Positions 8,954-17,378 of a stretch of DNA of 64,000 nt are shown piece by piece (the stretch's first letter is position 1; the number at the start of each line of letters is the position of its first letter). This DNA is from an uncultured Eubacterium sp. (lineage in GTDB: Bacteria > Bacillota > Clostridia > Oscillospirales > Acutalibacteraceae), in assembly GCA_934561395.1 (NCBI GenBank), contig CAKTGF010000005.1:62001-126000 (forward strand), read 5' to 3'. The position numbers were made by a program, and so were the translations under genes. Below the pieces are notes generated by a model. That model searched no databases. It was given only the letters and a program-made list of their open reading frames with translations, and was not told where the DNA came from.

Positions 8954-11365
8954 TCAACAGGATTTAAGAACATTTATTGCACAGCGCTGCATTTCCCCAA
9001 GGGTTATGCCGTCAGGCAGGCCGTAGGTTTTAAGCAGTGTTCCGTCAGGCTTGCGGTTAGTAACACGGTCGCCGCCGGGCATAAGCAAATCAACCTGGGC
9101 ACGAATTCTGTATGCCTGGTCGCACATATTGGGGAACTCGGGACTCTTGGCTTTTTTCATCCACCAGTCAGTCATAACCGTGCCGTCATAGCCCCATTCG
9201 CCACGCAAAATGGTGGTGCAAAGGTCGTAATTATAATGGCTGTAAACGCCGTTAACCTTGTTGTAAGAGGTCATTATACACCTTGGCTTTGCCTCCTTAA
9301 CGCAAATTTCAAAGCCTTTGATGTAAATTTCCCTAAGTGCTCGCTCTGTTAAGCGTGAGTCGCTCATATTGCGCCTGTATTCCTGATTATTGCAGGCAAA
9401 ATGCTTTGGACAGGCGGAAACGCCCTCACTTTGAATACCCTTAACCACTGCAGCGGCGATTTTACCTGTTAAATACGGGTCCTCGCTGAAATATTCAAAA
9501 TTCCTGCCGCACAGCGGGTTTCTGTGAATGTTCATACCCGGAGCAAGCAAAACATCCGTACCCTTTTCCTTCATCTCCGCAGACACTGCGCTGTAAACCC
9601 GATAGCACAAATCTATATCAAAGCTGCAAGCCAAAAGCGTGCCGATAGGCAAAAGCGAGCAACTTGCGGTTAAACGAATTCCCGATGGTCCGTCAGTAGT
9701 GATTTTTGCAGGGATACCCTTATCCCTTAAGGATTGAAGCACGCCGCCGTATGCACCTGCGTTGCCCAACGCACCCAATGGGCTGTTCATTTCATAATCC
9801 CCACGGGTAATAGCCTCCAGCTCTCCAAGGGAAAGCTGAGCCACAAACGCCTCAATTGTTGCAGAGCCGTTTTTAACATCTTCAAACTTAATACCCCTGT
9901 CGCCTGTTTGAGGAATTATAGGGGGCAGATTGTTTGTTATTCTGCAACCAAGGTCAAACTTGCGCTTTGGCGCATTTTTCATTTTAATATGCACATTGCC
10001 TGAAATGTTTTCGGCATGGATAATTTCAAAATTCTCTATGGGCGCAGCCGCCTGCTTGTGTTGGGCATAAACAACGGTCTTTTCTTGATGATATTTATGT
10101 ATTTTTTCAAGGCTCCTTACATCGTCGCCCAAACAGAAAGCATATTCTCCGCCCTCAATAACATAGGCGCCGGCGTGGTTTGTTGAGCCGCTGTCGTCAT
10201 AAGAGCAAAGCTGATACATATCAACAAACAAATCAATTTCCTGCTGCTCGCCGGGCATAAGGGTGCCTGTTTTTGCAAAAGCGCAAAGCTCATAGGCAGG
10301 GTTACCCAGCTTGTCGCATGGCTTTGAAAGGTAAAGCTGAACTATATGCTTGCCGGGGTAAGAGCCGATATTTTCAACCTTGACCTTGAACCTAAAGCCG
10401 CCGTCAACCTCTTTTTCCTTAACGGATTTTGTTTTAAATTGGGTATAGCTTAAGCCGTAGCCGAAAGGATAGCGCACCAGGCTTTTGTTAAAGGTTTCAA
10501 AATAGCGGTAGCCCACAAAAATATCCTCGCCGTAAACATTGAAATCCTTGTAGCCAAAGCTGCCCGAGGACGGATAATCGTCATATCCATAAGCAATTGA
10601 ATCCGTAAGCCTGCCGCAGGGTGTTTTTTTGCCGCAAAGCAAATCAACAACAGCGTTGCCGCTTTCCATACCGCCCTGCCATGGGATAAGAATTGCGCCG
10701 ATTTTGTCGCCGTAATCGTCAACCCAGCTCATATCAATAATGTTGCCGATATTAAGCAGCACTATAACCTGTTGGAACCTTGCGGTTACTGCGTCAAGCA
10801 TTGCACGCTCGTCATCTGCCAAATAATAGCTGCCCTTTTTCAGTTGGCAGTCCCTATCCTCTCCCGAGGAACGGCCGATGGTAACAATCGCAGTATCGGC
10901 AAAATTTCTTGCCGCCGTTACAACCTCGTCATTAAGGGGCATTTCCCTAAAATAAAATGGCCAATGGCCCCAATAGCCGTGGTTAATTGGGTGCTCGTTG
11001 TTCCAAGCCTCATAAATTTTTGCCAAATCCTCATTAAGGTTTAAATCCTCACAGGCTCTTACAGCGTCTGTAAGGCTTATTCTGTAAGGGTAATTAACAT
11101 CGCCGCCGCTGCCGTAGCCCACATAATGCCACTCCTCAGCGGTAATGCCGAAAAGTGACACACGAGTGCCGCTTTTAAGGGGCAGAACGCCGTCGTTTTT
11201 CAAAAGCACTGCGCCCTCTGCCGCCGCCTCACGCAAAAGCTCGGGCATACCGGGGGTAATAACAGGCTCAACGGAGCTCCTGTCGGTTTCCGCCTGGGAT
11301 AAGCCCCCCTCTAATTTAGCGCCGATTTTCATAGTTATATCATTTAATTTATCCTTAATATTCAT
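8954..11365 (-). CDS. Glycoside hydrolase family 3 beta-glucosidase-like, reversed domain order
   Basis: Exo-acting beta-glycosidase of 803 residues. The ATG at 11365 has GAGG 9 bases upstream; an upstream GTG at 11374 overlaps that site. The part that normally ends GH3 enzymes (the alpha/beta sandwich, VLLKNDGVLPL at about residue 55) comes first. A fibronectin III-like region follows, and the barrel domain comes last, with GMNIHRNPLCGRNFEYFSEDP, KHFACNNQE and the nucleophile motif VMTDWW (Asp about 733). This permuted order is known in some rumen Firmicute and yeast beta-glucosidases. There is no signal peptide, so it likely acts inside the cell on imported oligosaccharides. Confidence 0.92.
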   Translation of the reverse strand: MNIKDKLNDITMKIGAKLEGGLSQAETDRSSVEPVITPGMPELLREAAAEGAVLLKNDGVLPLKSGTRVSLFGITAEEWHYVGYGSGGDVNYPYRISLTDAVRACEDLNLNEDLAKIYEAWNNEHPINHGYWGHWPFYFREMPLNDEVVTAARNFADTAIVTIGRSSGEDRDCQLKKGSYYLADDERAMLDAVTARFQQVIVLLNIGNIIDMSWVDDYGDKIGAILIPWQGGMESGNAVVDLLCGKKTPCGRLTDSIAYGYDDYPSSGSFGYKDFNVYGEDIFVGYRYFETFNKSLVRYPFGYGLSYTQFKTKSVKEKEVDGGFRFKVKVENIGSYPGKHIVQLYLSKPCDKLGNPAYELCAFAKTGTLMPGEQQEIDLFVDMYQLCSYDDSGSTNHAGAYVIEGGEYAFCLGDDVRSLEKIHKYHQEKTVVYAQHKQAAAPIENFEIIHAENISGNVHIKMKNAPKRKFDLGCRITNNLPPIIPQTGDRGIKFEDVKNGSATIEAFVAQLSLGELEAITRGDYEMNSPLGALGNAGAYGGVLQSLRDKGIPAKITTDGPSGIRLTASCSLLPIGTLLACSFDIDLCYRVYSAVSAEMKEKGTDVLLAPGMNIHRNPLCGRNFEYFSEDPYLTGKIAAAVVKGIQSEGVSACPKHFACNNQEYRRNMSDSRLTERALREIYIKGFEICVKEAKPRCIMTSYNKVNGVYSHYNYDLCTTILRGEWGYDGTVMTDWWMKKAKSPEFPNMCDQAYRIRAQVDLLMPGGDRVTNRKPDGTLLKTYGLPDGITLGEMQRCAINVLKSC

Positions 11366-11385
11366 AAAATTCACCCTCTTTACTG

Positions 11386-11414
11386 ATTATATCACAGTGC
11401 ACCTGCGGTGTAAA
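11386..11414 (-). promoter_or_regulatory. Promoter of the GH3 gene
   Basis: On the minus strand: TTTACA, 17-base spacer, TATAAT, about 20 bases before the start codon. Confidence 0.75.
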
Positions 11415-11448
11415 TATGCAAAACATTGATAACGCCCAAAAACATGCA

Positions 11449-11472
11449 GAGCGCCTGCTGCCGCAGGCGCTC
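11449..11472 (-). terminator. Terminator after feoB
   Basis: A perfect 10-bp GC-rich stem (11449-11458 with 11463-11472, loop TGCC) is followed on the minus strand by a short T run. It separates feoB from the GH3 gene. Confidence 0.75.
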
Positions 11473-11474
11473 GG

Positions 11475-13628
11475 TTATTTATATTTGTTTTTTCTGAAAA
11501 GCATATACAGGAAAAGTGCAAGACCGCACGCTGCCGTGCAAAGGGCTTTTGGGTTTGTGCAGCCTGTAAAAAAGCACCCGAACTGATAGATTATAAGCGC
11601 AACAAGGTAAGCATAGCCGCATTGGTAGCCCACCGCAAAGAGAGTCCATTTGGCGCTGTTCATTTCACGGCGGATCGCCCCCACCGCCGCAACGCAGGGG
11701 GCGCAAAGCAAATTGAAAATCAAATAGCTGTAACCTGCAAGGGCACCGTTGCCGCCGCTTGTTTTTTGCAGATACATTGCCAGTGCCTGCCAAATTTCAT
11801 TGCCGTTATCAGAAAGCTCACCCGAGCAGTTAAACAAAATGCCAAAGGTGCTCACAAGGTTTTCCTTGGCGACAAGCCCGGTAAGCGAGGCAACGGCAGT
11901 TTGCCAGCCACCCCAGCCAAGGGGCTCAAACAGCGGTGCCAAAGCATTGCCCATATATGCAAGAACGGAATTTTCTGCAGTGCCGACTATGCCAAAACTG
12001 CCCTTTTCAATACCGATTCTTTGCAAAACCCAAATCAGTGCCGAAAAAAGGGCAATTACCGTGCCTGCCTTTTTGATAAAGGAAAAGCAACGCTCCCACA
12101 CTGAATGAAGAATGTTTTGCACTGTGGGCAGGCGATATGCAGGCAGCTCCATAACAAAGGGCGTGCTTTTGCCTGCAAACAGCCTTGTTTTTTTAAGAAT
12201 AACCCCTGAAATGAGCACGGAGCAAATACCGATAATATACACCGAGGCGGCAACAAAGGGAGAGCCCCCGAACATTGCCCCTGCGATTAAGCCGATTACA
12301 GGTATTTTGGCGGAGCAGGGAACAAAAGTGGTGGTTATAACCGTCATTCTTCTGTCGCTTTCATTTTCTATGGTTCTTGACGCCATAATACCGGGAACGC
12401 CGCAGCCAGTGCCGATAAGCATGGGGATAAACGATTTGCCAGAAAGGCCAAAGCACCTGAACGCCTTATCAAGCACAAAGGCAACCCTGCTCATATATCC
12501 GCAGCCCTCAAGAAAAGCAAGCAGCGCAAACAGCACCGCCAACTGGGGAACAAAGCTCAATACAGAGCCCACACCTGCCAAAACACCGTCAACAATAAGG
12601 GCCCTCAACCATCGGGCGCAGTTAACGGCGGCTAATACATTGTTAAAAAAGCTTGGCACAAGCCTGCCGAAAAGCACACTGCCCACCCAACGGGAGGCTG
12701 CCGCACCGACCCCCATCATTGCGGAATAGTAAACCAAAAGCATTACCCCTAAAAATATGGGGATGCCCAATGTGCGGCTTGTAACTATACGGTCGATTTT
12801 GTCGGAAACCGTGGCCCCCGATTTTTTACTGCGCTTAAAACAGCGGTGCACAAAACCCTCAACCATATTATATTTTTCACTTATAATTATGCTTTCTCCG
12901 TCATCGTCAAACTCACGCTCGGCAAGGCTTATATATTTTTTAATAAACACATATTTTTCCTGTGAAAGCCCAAGCTCCCCCAAGGCTATTTTATCCTGCT
13001 CAAAAAGCTTTATGCCATACCATCTTTGGCGATTTTTGGGAACATCTGTGGCAACAGCCTCAATTATCTTTAAAACAGCCTGCTCAACAGGGGCGCTGTA
13101 AGTATGAACAGGGGGCAGAGCCATTGCCCTTGCGGCATTAACAGCCATATCAACCGCACGGTTAACCCCTGTGCCCTTAAGGGCGGAAACCTCCACCACC
13201 TCAACCCCCAACAGCTCTGAAAGCAAGGGAATATCAATGGTGTTGCCGTTTTTTCTTACGGAATCCATCATATTAATTGCCACCACAACGGGCAAGCCAA
13301 GTTCCAGCAGCTGCATTGTTAAATAAAGGCTCCGTTCAAGGCGGGTGCCGTCAACAATATTAAGGATAACATCGGGGGCGCCGCCGACTAAATAATCACG
13401 GGCAACCCTTTCCTCGGGAGAATATGGAGAAAGAGAATAAACCCCCGGCAAATCAACAACCGCAACGCCGTTTTTGCCCCTTACCAGGCCCTCCTTTTTT
13501 TCAACTGTAACGCCGGGCCAATTGCCCACATATTGGTTTGAGCCGGTAAGTGCGTTAAACAGCGTTGTTTTGCCGCAGTTTGGGTTGCCTGCCAGCGCAA
13601 TGCAAATGCCTGTATTTTCATTTTCCAC
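11475..13628 (-). CDS. feoB: Ferrous iron transport protein B
   Basis: Inner-membrane Fe(II) importer with an N-terminal G-protein domain, 717 residues. G1 is GNPNCGKTT (14-22), G3 is DLPG (59-62) and G4 is NMMD (119-122). After the helical spacer come about eight membrane segments with the Gate motifs, including GTGCGVPGIMASR and FVPCSAKIPV. The start codon is GTG at 13628, with AGGGG about 9 bases upstream; a later ATG would cut off the first strand. No FeoA-like SH3 gene is seen on either side, which is unusual because feoA normally precedes feoB. Confidence 0.95.
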   Translation of the reverse strand: MENENTGICIALAGNPNCGKTTLFNALTGSNQYVGNWPGVTVEKKEGLVRGKNGVAVVDLPGVYSLSPYSPEERVARDYLVGGAPDVILNIVDGTRLERSLYLTMQLLELGLPVVVAINMMDSVRKNGNTIDIPLLSELLGVEVVEVSALKGTGVNRAVDMAVNAARAMALPPVHTYSAPVEQAVLKIIEAVATDVPKNRQRWYGIKLFEQDKIALGELGLSQEKYVFIKKYISLAEREFDDDGESIIISEKYNMVEGFVHRCFKRSKKSGATVSDKIDRIVTSRTLGIPIFLGVMLLVYYSAMMGVGAAASRWVGSVLFGRLVPSFFNNVLAAVNCARWLRALIVDGVLAGVGSVLSFVPQLAVLFALLAFLEGCGYMSRVAFVLDKAFRCFGLSGKSFIPMLIGTGCGVPGIMASRTIENESDRRMTVITTTFVPCSAKIPVIGLIAGAMFGGSPFVAASVYIIGICSVLISGVILKKTRLFAGKSTPFVMELPAYRLPTVQNILHSVWERCFSFIKKAGTVIALFSALIWVLQRIGIEKGSFGIVGTAENSVLAYMGNALAPLFEPLGWGGWQTAVASLTGLVAKENLVSTFGILFNCSGELSDNGNEIWQALAMYLQKTSGGNGALAGYSYLIFNLLCAPCVAAVGAIRREMNSAKWTLFAVGYQCGYAYLVALIIYQFGCFFTGCTNPKALCTAACGLALFLYMLFRKNKYK

Positions 13629-13712
13629 AGGGTTCAGCCCCTTTGCAATTTAACAAAAATCATCAATTGCCGCCTTTGTCAATAGAAAACAGTCTATTTT
13701 AAAACATACCCC

Positions 13713-13742
13713 TTGACTGGGAGCGGCTTACTATTATATATT
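13713..13742 (+). promoter_or_regulatory. Promoter of the GH27 gene
   Basis: TTGACT followed after 16-18 bases by an alternating TATATATTAT stretch that offers several -10 boxes. It lies about 25 bases before the start codon. Confidence 0.65.
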
Positions 13743-13764
13743 ATACTAAAAGGAGATAACCGAT

Positions 13765-15072
13765 ATGAGTAATTTTAAAAACTGGGCTAAAACACCGCCC
13801 CTTGGCTGGAACAGCTGGGACTGTTTCGGTGCGGCGGTTAATGAAGAACAGCTTATTGCCAATGCAGATTATATGGCAAAGCATTTAAAGCAATACGGCT
13901 GGGAATATGTGGTTTGTGACATTCAGTGGTACGAGCCGAAATCAAGGGATAACGATTATAACAATTTTACAGAGCTTGAAATGGACGAATACGGCAGGCT
14001 TATTCCTGCCGAAAACCGTTTCCCAAGCTCAAAGGGAGGAAAGGGCTTTAAGCCAATTGCCGACTATATTCACTCTTTGGGCTTAAAATTCGGAATACAT
14101 ATAATGCGTGGCGTGCCCCGTCAGGCGGCGGCAAAAAACTGCAAAATCTACGGCAGCGACAAAACCTGCAGGCAAATTGCCCACCATTTTTCCGTTTGCT
14201 CCTGGAACACGGATATGTACGGCTTATATAACTGCCAAGGCGCACAGGATTATTACAACTCAATTATCAATATGTACTCCGAATGGGGCGTTGATTTTAT
14301 AAAGTGCGACGATATTTGCGTTACCGAATTCAGAAAATGGGATAACCCCTACACCGCCGACTATGAAATAGAAATGCTGCGAAAAGCCATTGATAATTGC
14401 GGCAGAGAAATTGTGCTTTCACTTTCCCCGGGCCCTGCCCCACGGGAAAAGGCAGACCACCTTTGCAAAAACGCAAATATGTGGCGCCTTACCGGGGATT
14501 TTTGGGACCGTTGGGAGCCCCTTTACAATATGTTTGACAAATGCGCCCAGTGGCAGGGCGTTTCGGCAAAGGGCAACTACCCCGATTGCGATATGCTGCC
14601 AATAGGCAGGCTGTCTAAAAACGGAACCTGCCACGGCCCGCAAAACAGAATGAGCCAATTTACCAAGGCGGAGCAATACACCCTGATGAGCCTTTGGGGC
14701 ATTTTCAAAAGTCCCCTTATGATTGGCGGCAACCTGCCCGATAACGACGATTTTACCCTTTCACTTTTAACAAACAGCGAGTATATGGAAATGCACGCAA
14801 AAAGCTACGGTGCAAGGCAAATTGCCCGTGAGGAGAAAAACGGCAAGGGCAAAATAGTTTGGGCGGCAAACGGCAAGGGCTGCAAATATATTGCGCTTTT
14901 CAACACAGGCGACAAGGAAAAGGTGTTAAAGGTTGACCTTAGCACCGTTTTAATGCCCGATACCGATTATAAGGCGCTTGATATTTGGCAAAATGAGCAG
15001 TTGGGCAGCTTTAAAAACACAATTTCGCTTTCGGTTGCGCCGCACGGCGCAAGGCTGCTTAAGCTTTCATAA
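13765..15072 (+). CDS. Glycoside hydrolase family 27 alpha-galactosidase-like
   Basis: Retaining exo-alpha-glycosidase of 435 residues. AAAGGAG precedes the ATG. The N-terminus TPPLGWNSWDCFG is the family hallmark. The predicted nucleophile is Asp182 in IKCDD, and the acid/base is probably Asp245 in RLTGDFWDRW. A small beta-sandwich domain closes the protein (from about residue 350). No signal peptide is present, so it is likely cytoplasmic and acts on imported alpha-galactosides. GH27 also contains alpha-N-acetylgalactosaminidases and isomaltodextranases, so the exact sugar is not certain. It is monocistronic, with a terminator just after it. Confidence 0.9.
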   Translation: MSNFKNWAKTPPLGWNSWDCFGAAVNEEQLIANADYMAKHLKQYGWEYVVCDIQWYEPKSRDNDYNNFTELEMDEYGRLIPAENRFPSSKGGKGFKPIADYIHSLGLKFGIHIMRGVPRQAAAKNCKIYGSDKTCRQIAHHFSVCSWNTDMYGLYNCQGAQDYYNSIINMYSEWGVDFIKCDDICVTEFRKWDNPYTADYEIEMLRKAIDNCGREIVLSLSPGPAPREKADHLCKNANMWRLTGDFWDRWEPLYNMFDKCAQWQGVSAKGNYPDCDMLPIGRLSKNGTCHGPQNRMSQFTKAEQYTLMSLWGIFKSPLMIGGNLPDNDDFTLSLLTNSEYMEMHAKSYGARQIAREEKNGKGKIVWAANGKGCKYIALFNTGDKEKVLKVDLSTVLMPDTDYKALDIWQNEQLGSFKNTISLSVAPHGARLLKLS

Positions 15073-15085
15073 TATAAACAAATAT

Positions 15086-15119
15086 GGGAGGTACTCTTTA
15101 CAGAATACCTCCCCTTTTC
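15086..15119 (+). terminator. Terminator of the GH27 gene
   Basis: An 8-bp stem (15086-15093 with 15106-15113) is followed by CTTTTC. Confidence 0.75.
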
Positions 15120-15126
15120 ATATTTT

Positions 15127-15147
15127 GGCTCCCTTGTAAGAGGGATT
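15127..15147 (+). repeat. Intergenic GGCTCCCTT...GAGGGATT repeat, deleted copy
   Basis: This short unit shares its first nine bases and its last eight with the longer unit at 15175, but lacks the middle (two hairpin arms). It looks like an internally deleted copy of the same element. Confidence 0.6.
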
Positions 15148-15174
15148 AAACAAAAATCATCTTCCACCTATTAT

Positions 15175-15220
15175 GGCTCCCTTATCAAGGGAGCTGTCAG
15201 CGCAGCTGACTGAGGGATTT
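15175..15220 (+). repeat. Intergenic GGCTCCCTT...GAGGGATT repeat, full copy
   Basis: About 46 bases folding into two tandem hairpins: GCTCCCTT with AAGGGAGC, then GTCAGC with GCTGAC, followed by TGAGGGATTT. From memory, elements of this pattern recur between genes in many gut Clostridia. Its role is not established. Confidence 0.65.
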
Positions 15221-15236
15221 TAAACTCCAAACAAAC

Positions 15237-15260
15237 AAAGGCTCCGATAACGGAGCCTTT
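15237..15260. terminator. Terminator after the NeuA/HAD gene
   Basis: A perfect 10-bp stem (15237-15246 with 15251-15260). It is flanked by T-rich sequence on both strands, stronger on the plus strand, and may serve both directions. Confidence 0.75.
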
Positions 15261-15266
15261 AATTTT

Positions 15267-16412
15267 TTATTTAAGTATCAAATCAATAACCTCACGGACT
15301 GCGCCGTTGCCGCCTGTGCGCTTGCAAACATAGCTTGCGTTTTCAAGCACCGCATCAACAGCGTCGCTTGGGCAGGCACTGAAGCCCACCGCCTGCATAA
15401 CGGGCAAATCGTTTAAATCGTCGCCGATATAGGCAATGTTTTCGGGCTTAACATCAAATTTTCTGCAAACCTCGTTAAGCACCTTAACCTTGTCCCTTAC
15501 TCCGCTTTCGATAAAATCAAGCCTGAGCTTTTCCGCTCTTCTTCTGTTAAGCTGAACATCCTCTCCGGTAATTATGCCTGCCTTAATGCCCCTTTGCTTT
15601 AGGAGCCCAAAGCCGAGCCCGTCTTTGGTGTTGAATTTTTTAAGCTCATCGCCCTTTTCGCTGTAATACATACCGGCGTCGGTTAAGCAACCGTCGCAAT
15701 CGGTAATAAGCATTTTAATATCTGTGGGAATTTGGGGCTTGTCAAGGCCGTTTTTCTTCATCAGCGCCTCAATAATAACCCAATCCGAGGGCTCGTCAAT
15801 TTCAAAAAACGAATCCTCGTTCATAATGCAGGGCTTAATGTTGCCGCTGACACGGTTTTGGCTTTTCAGCAAATCGGCCTTCGAGGTAATATAAAACGCA
15901 CCGTTTTCAACCAAATAGCCGTCAAAATCCTGGCGGCGTGGGCGATTGAAAACATCATAATTTATGGGGGTGGCAATGCCCTTTTCATCCACCGACCAGT
16001 TAAAGCGATATTGCTTAACCGCCGATAAAACGGAATCGGTATCCTCTCGGGCAAAAATTTCAAAGCCACGGTCAAGGTCCTCAGCCGTAAGCAAGGGCGA
16101 GGTGGCCTGAATAAGCACAATATTGTCAAAATCAAAGCTCTCGGCAAATTCAAGCATTGCGCTTTCGGTTGATGCGGTGTCGGAGGCGCTTTGGGCGCTC
16201 CTGCCGATAACCTTAACCTTATCAAGGGCAAAGTCCTCAACGGTTTGCCTGATTAAGTCGCTGTCGGTTGCAACATAAACCACATCAATAAATTTGCAAA
16301 GAGATGCCGCCTTAACTGTCCAATAAACAAGGGGCTTGCCGCAAATGGGCTTTATGTTTTTAAGCGGTATTGACTTGCTGCCTCCCCTAACGGGTATAAA
16401 CGCTGCGTTCAT
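15267..16412 (-). CDS. CMP-nonulosonate cytidylyltransferase fused to KdsC-like HAD phosphatase
   Basis: Bifunctional 381-residue protein. Residues 1 to about 225 are a NeuA-type CMP-sugar synthetase: PVRGGSKSIPLKNIKPICGKPL near the start, then DSVLSAV and NRPRRQD. Residues about 230-381 are a HAD phosphatase of the KdsC/KDN-9-phosphate phosphatase type with all motifs: DCDG (Asp238, Asp240), ITGED, a lysine in KVKVL and GDDLND (330-335). The ATG at 16412 was chosen because GGAG lies 7 bases before it. It is 29 bases after the neuB-like gene. The fusion suggests the sugar acid is made as a 9-phosphate, dephosphorylated, then activated with CTP. The actual sugar (Neu5Ac, KDN or other) is unknown. 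Confidence 0.88.
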   Translation of the reverse strand: MNAAFIPVRGGSKSIPLKNIKPICGKPLVYWTVKAASLCKFIDVVYVATDSDLIRQTVEDFALDKVKVIGRSAQSASDTASTESAMLEFAESFDFDNIVLIQATSPLLTAEDLDRGFEIFAREDTDSVLSAVKQYRFNWSVDEKGIATPINYDVFNRPRRQDFDGYLVENGAFYITSKADLLKSQNRVSGNIKPCIMNEDSFFEIDEPSDWVIIEALMKKNGLDKPQIPTDIKMLITDCDGCLTDAGMYYSEKGDELKKFNTKDGLGFGLLKQRGIKAGIITGEDVQLNRRRAEKLRLDFIESGVRDKVKVLNEVCRKFDVKPENIAYIGDDLNDLPVMQAVGFSACPSDAVDAVLENASYVCKRTGGNGAVREVIDLILK

Positions 16413-16441
16413 AAGCATTCTCCAACCTGAAATAGGTTTAA

Positions 16442-17314
16442 TTATCTTTTTCTGTATTTAAGCTTGTCCCTCTGAACCTGCTCAATGGGTAAAATCTCTG
16501 TGGGCTTATAGGTTAAAGCCTTGTGAACATTGTTAAGGTCACGAACAAGGCGGCGAACGCCGTCAGGCTCAAGGGATGCGGCATGGTCGGTGCCCTTCCA
16601 GGTTCTGTCAAGGGTGTAATGCCTTTCAAAAACATCTGCGCCCAAGGTCATTGCGGCAATATCTGCGGCAATGCCCAAATGGTGGCCCGAAAAGCCGATT
16701 TTCTTTACTCTGTCGCCGTAAGCCTCACGCATACGGGTAATTTCCAAAAGGCAAATATCCTCAAAGGGCACGGGATAGCCGCTTGTGCAGTTAAATAAAA
16801 CCAAATCCTTGTTCCTGCCGTTCTTTTCAAACAGAGAAACAATTTGCTCCTCCTCTTCATGGGTGGTCATACCGAAGGAAAGCTGAATTTCGCCCTCGTA
16901 GTTATCGCAGAGCCATTGCAGCATTTCAAAATGGTTGTTGCAGGCAGAGGGAATTTTAATAAATTCGGGCTTAAGAGCCGCAATTTCCTTTGCCGAAGTT
17001 AAATCCCAAACAGAGGTTGAATATGTAATGCCGTATTCCTCGCACCACTCCTTAAGCTGTGCGTGCTGGTCGGCGGTAAACTCCAAATATTCCCTGTGGG
17101 CACCGTAGGTGTCGCCATAGGAATTGGCCGGGTTCGGGTGGGGAGCATTGTATTGCTCCGGGGTCAAAAGCTCCTTGTTGCAGCGCTTTTGAAACTTGAT
17201 AGCGTCTGCATGGCAAATTTGAGCGGCAACCTTGATAAGCTCCTTTGCAATCTCCATTTCGCCCTTATGGTTACAGCCGGCTTCGGCAATAACATACGGT
17301 TTATTTTCGTACAT
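16442..17314 (-). CDS. NeuB-family nonulosonate synthase lacking the SAF domain
   Basis: Condenses PEP with a hexosamine or hexose (or its 6-phosphate) to a nine-carbon sugar acid. The 290-residue product has the NeuB barrel motifs: VIAEAGCNHKG at the start, DAIKFQ, PSACNNHFEML, GFSGHHLG and ERHYTLDRTWKGTDHAASLEP. Canonical NeuB proteins are about 340-350 residues and end in an antifreeze-like SAF domain; here the protein stops soon after the barrel. The ATG at 17314 follows AAAGGA by 12 bases; the ATG at 17335 overlaps that site. It sits directly upstream of the NeuA/HAD fusion in one transcription direction. Confidence 0.88.
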   Translation of the reverse strand: MYENKPYVIAEAGCNHKGEMEIAKELIKVAAQICHADAIKFQKRCNKELLTPEQYNAPHPNPANSYGDTYGAHREYLEFTADQHAQLKEWCEEYGITYSTSVWDLTSAKEIAALKPEFIKIPSACNNHFEMLQWLCDNYEGEIQLSFGMTTHEEEEQIVSLFEKNGRNKDLVLFNCTSGYPVPFEDICLLEITRMREAYGDRVKKIGFSGHHLGIAADIAAMTLGADVFERHYTLDRTWKGTDHAASLEPDGVRRLVRDLNNVHKALTYKPTEILPIEQVQRDKLKYRKR

Positions 17315-17378
17315 AAAAATCACATATCCTTTCAAAATATATAATCAAATATTACGCCGGGTATATAAATTAAGTATA

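Noticed and set aside
8918..9352. Plus-strand frame of 144 codons inside the GH3 gene
   Set aside because: Antisense shadow of the conserved barrel domain.
12112..12729. Plus-strand frame of 205 codons inside feoB
   Set aside because: It is the antisense of a well-supported gene; codon shadowing explains it.
15175..15220. tRNA-like or small-RNA gene
   Set aside because: The two small hairpins do not form a cloverleaf, and the collapsed copy nearby fits a repeat better.
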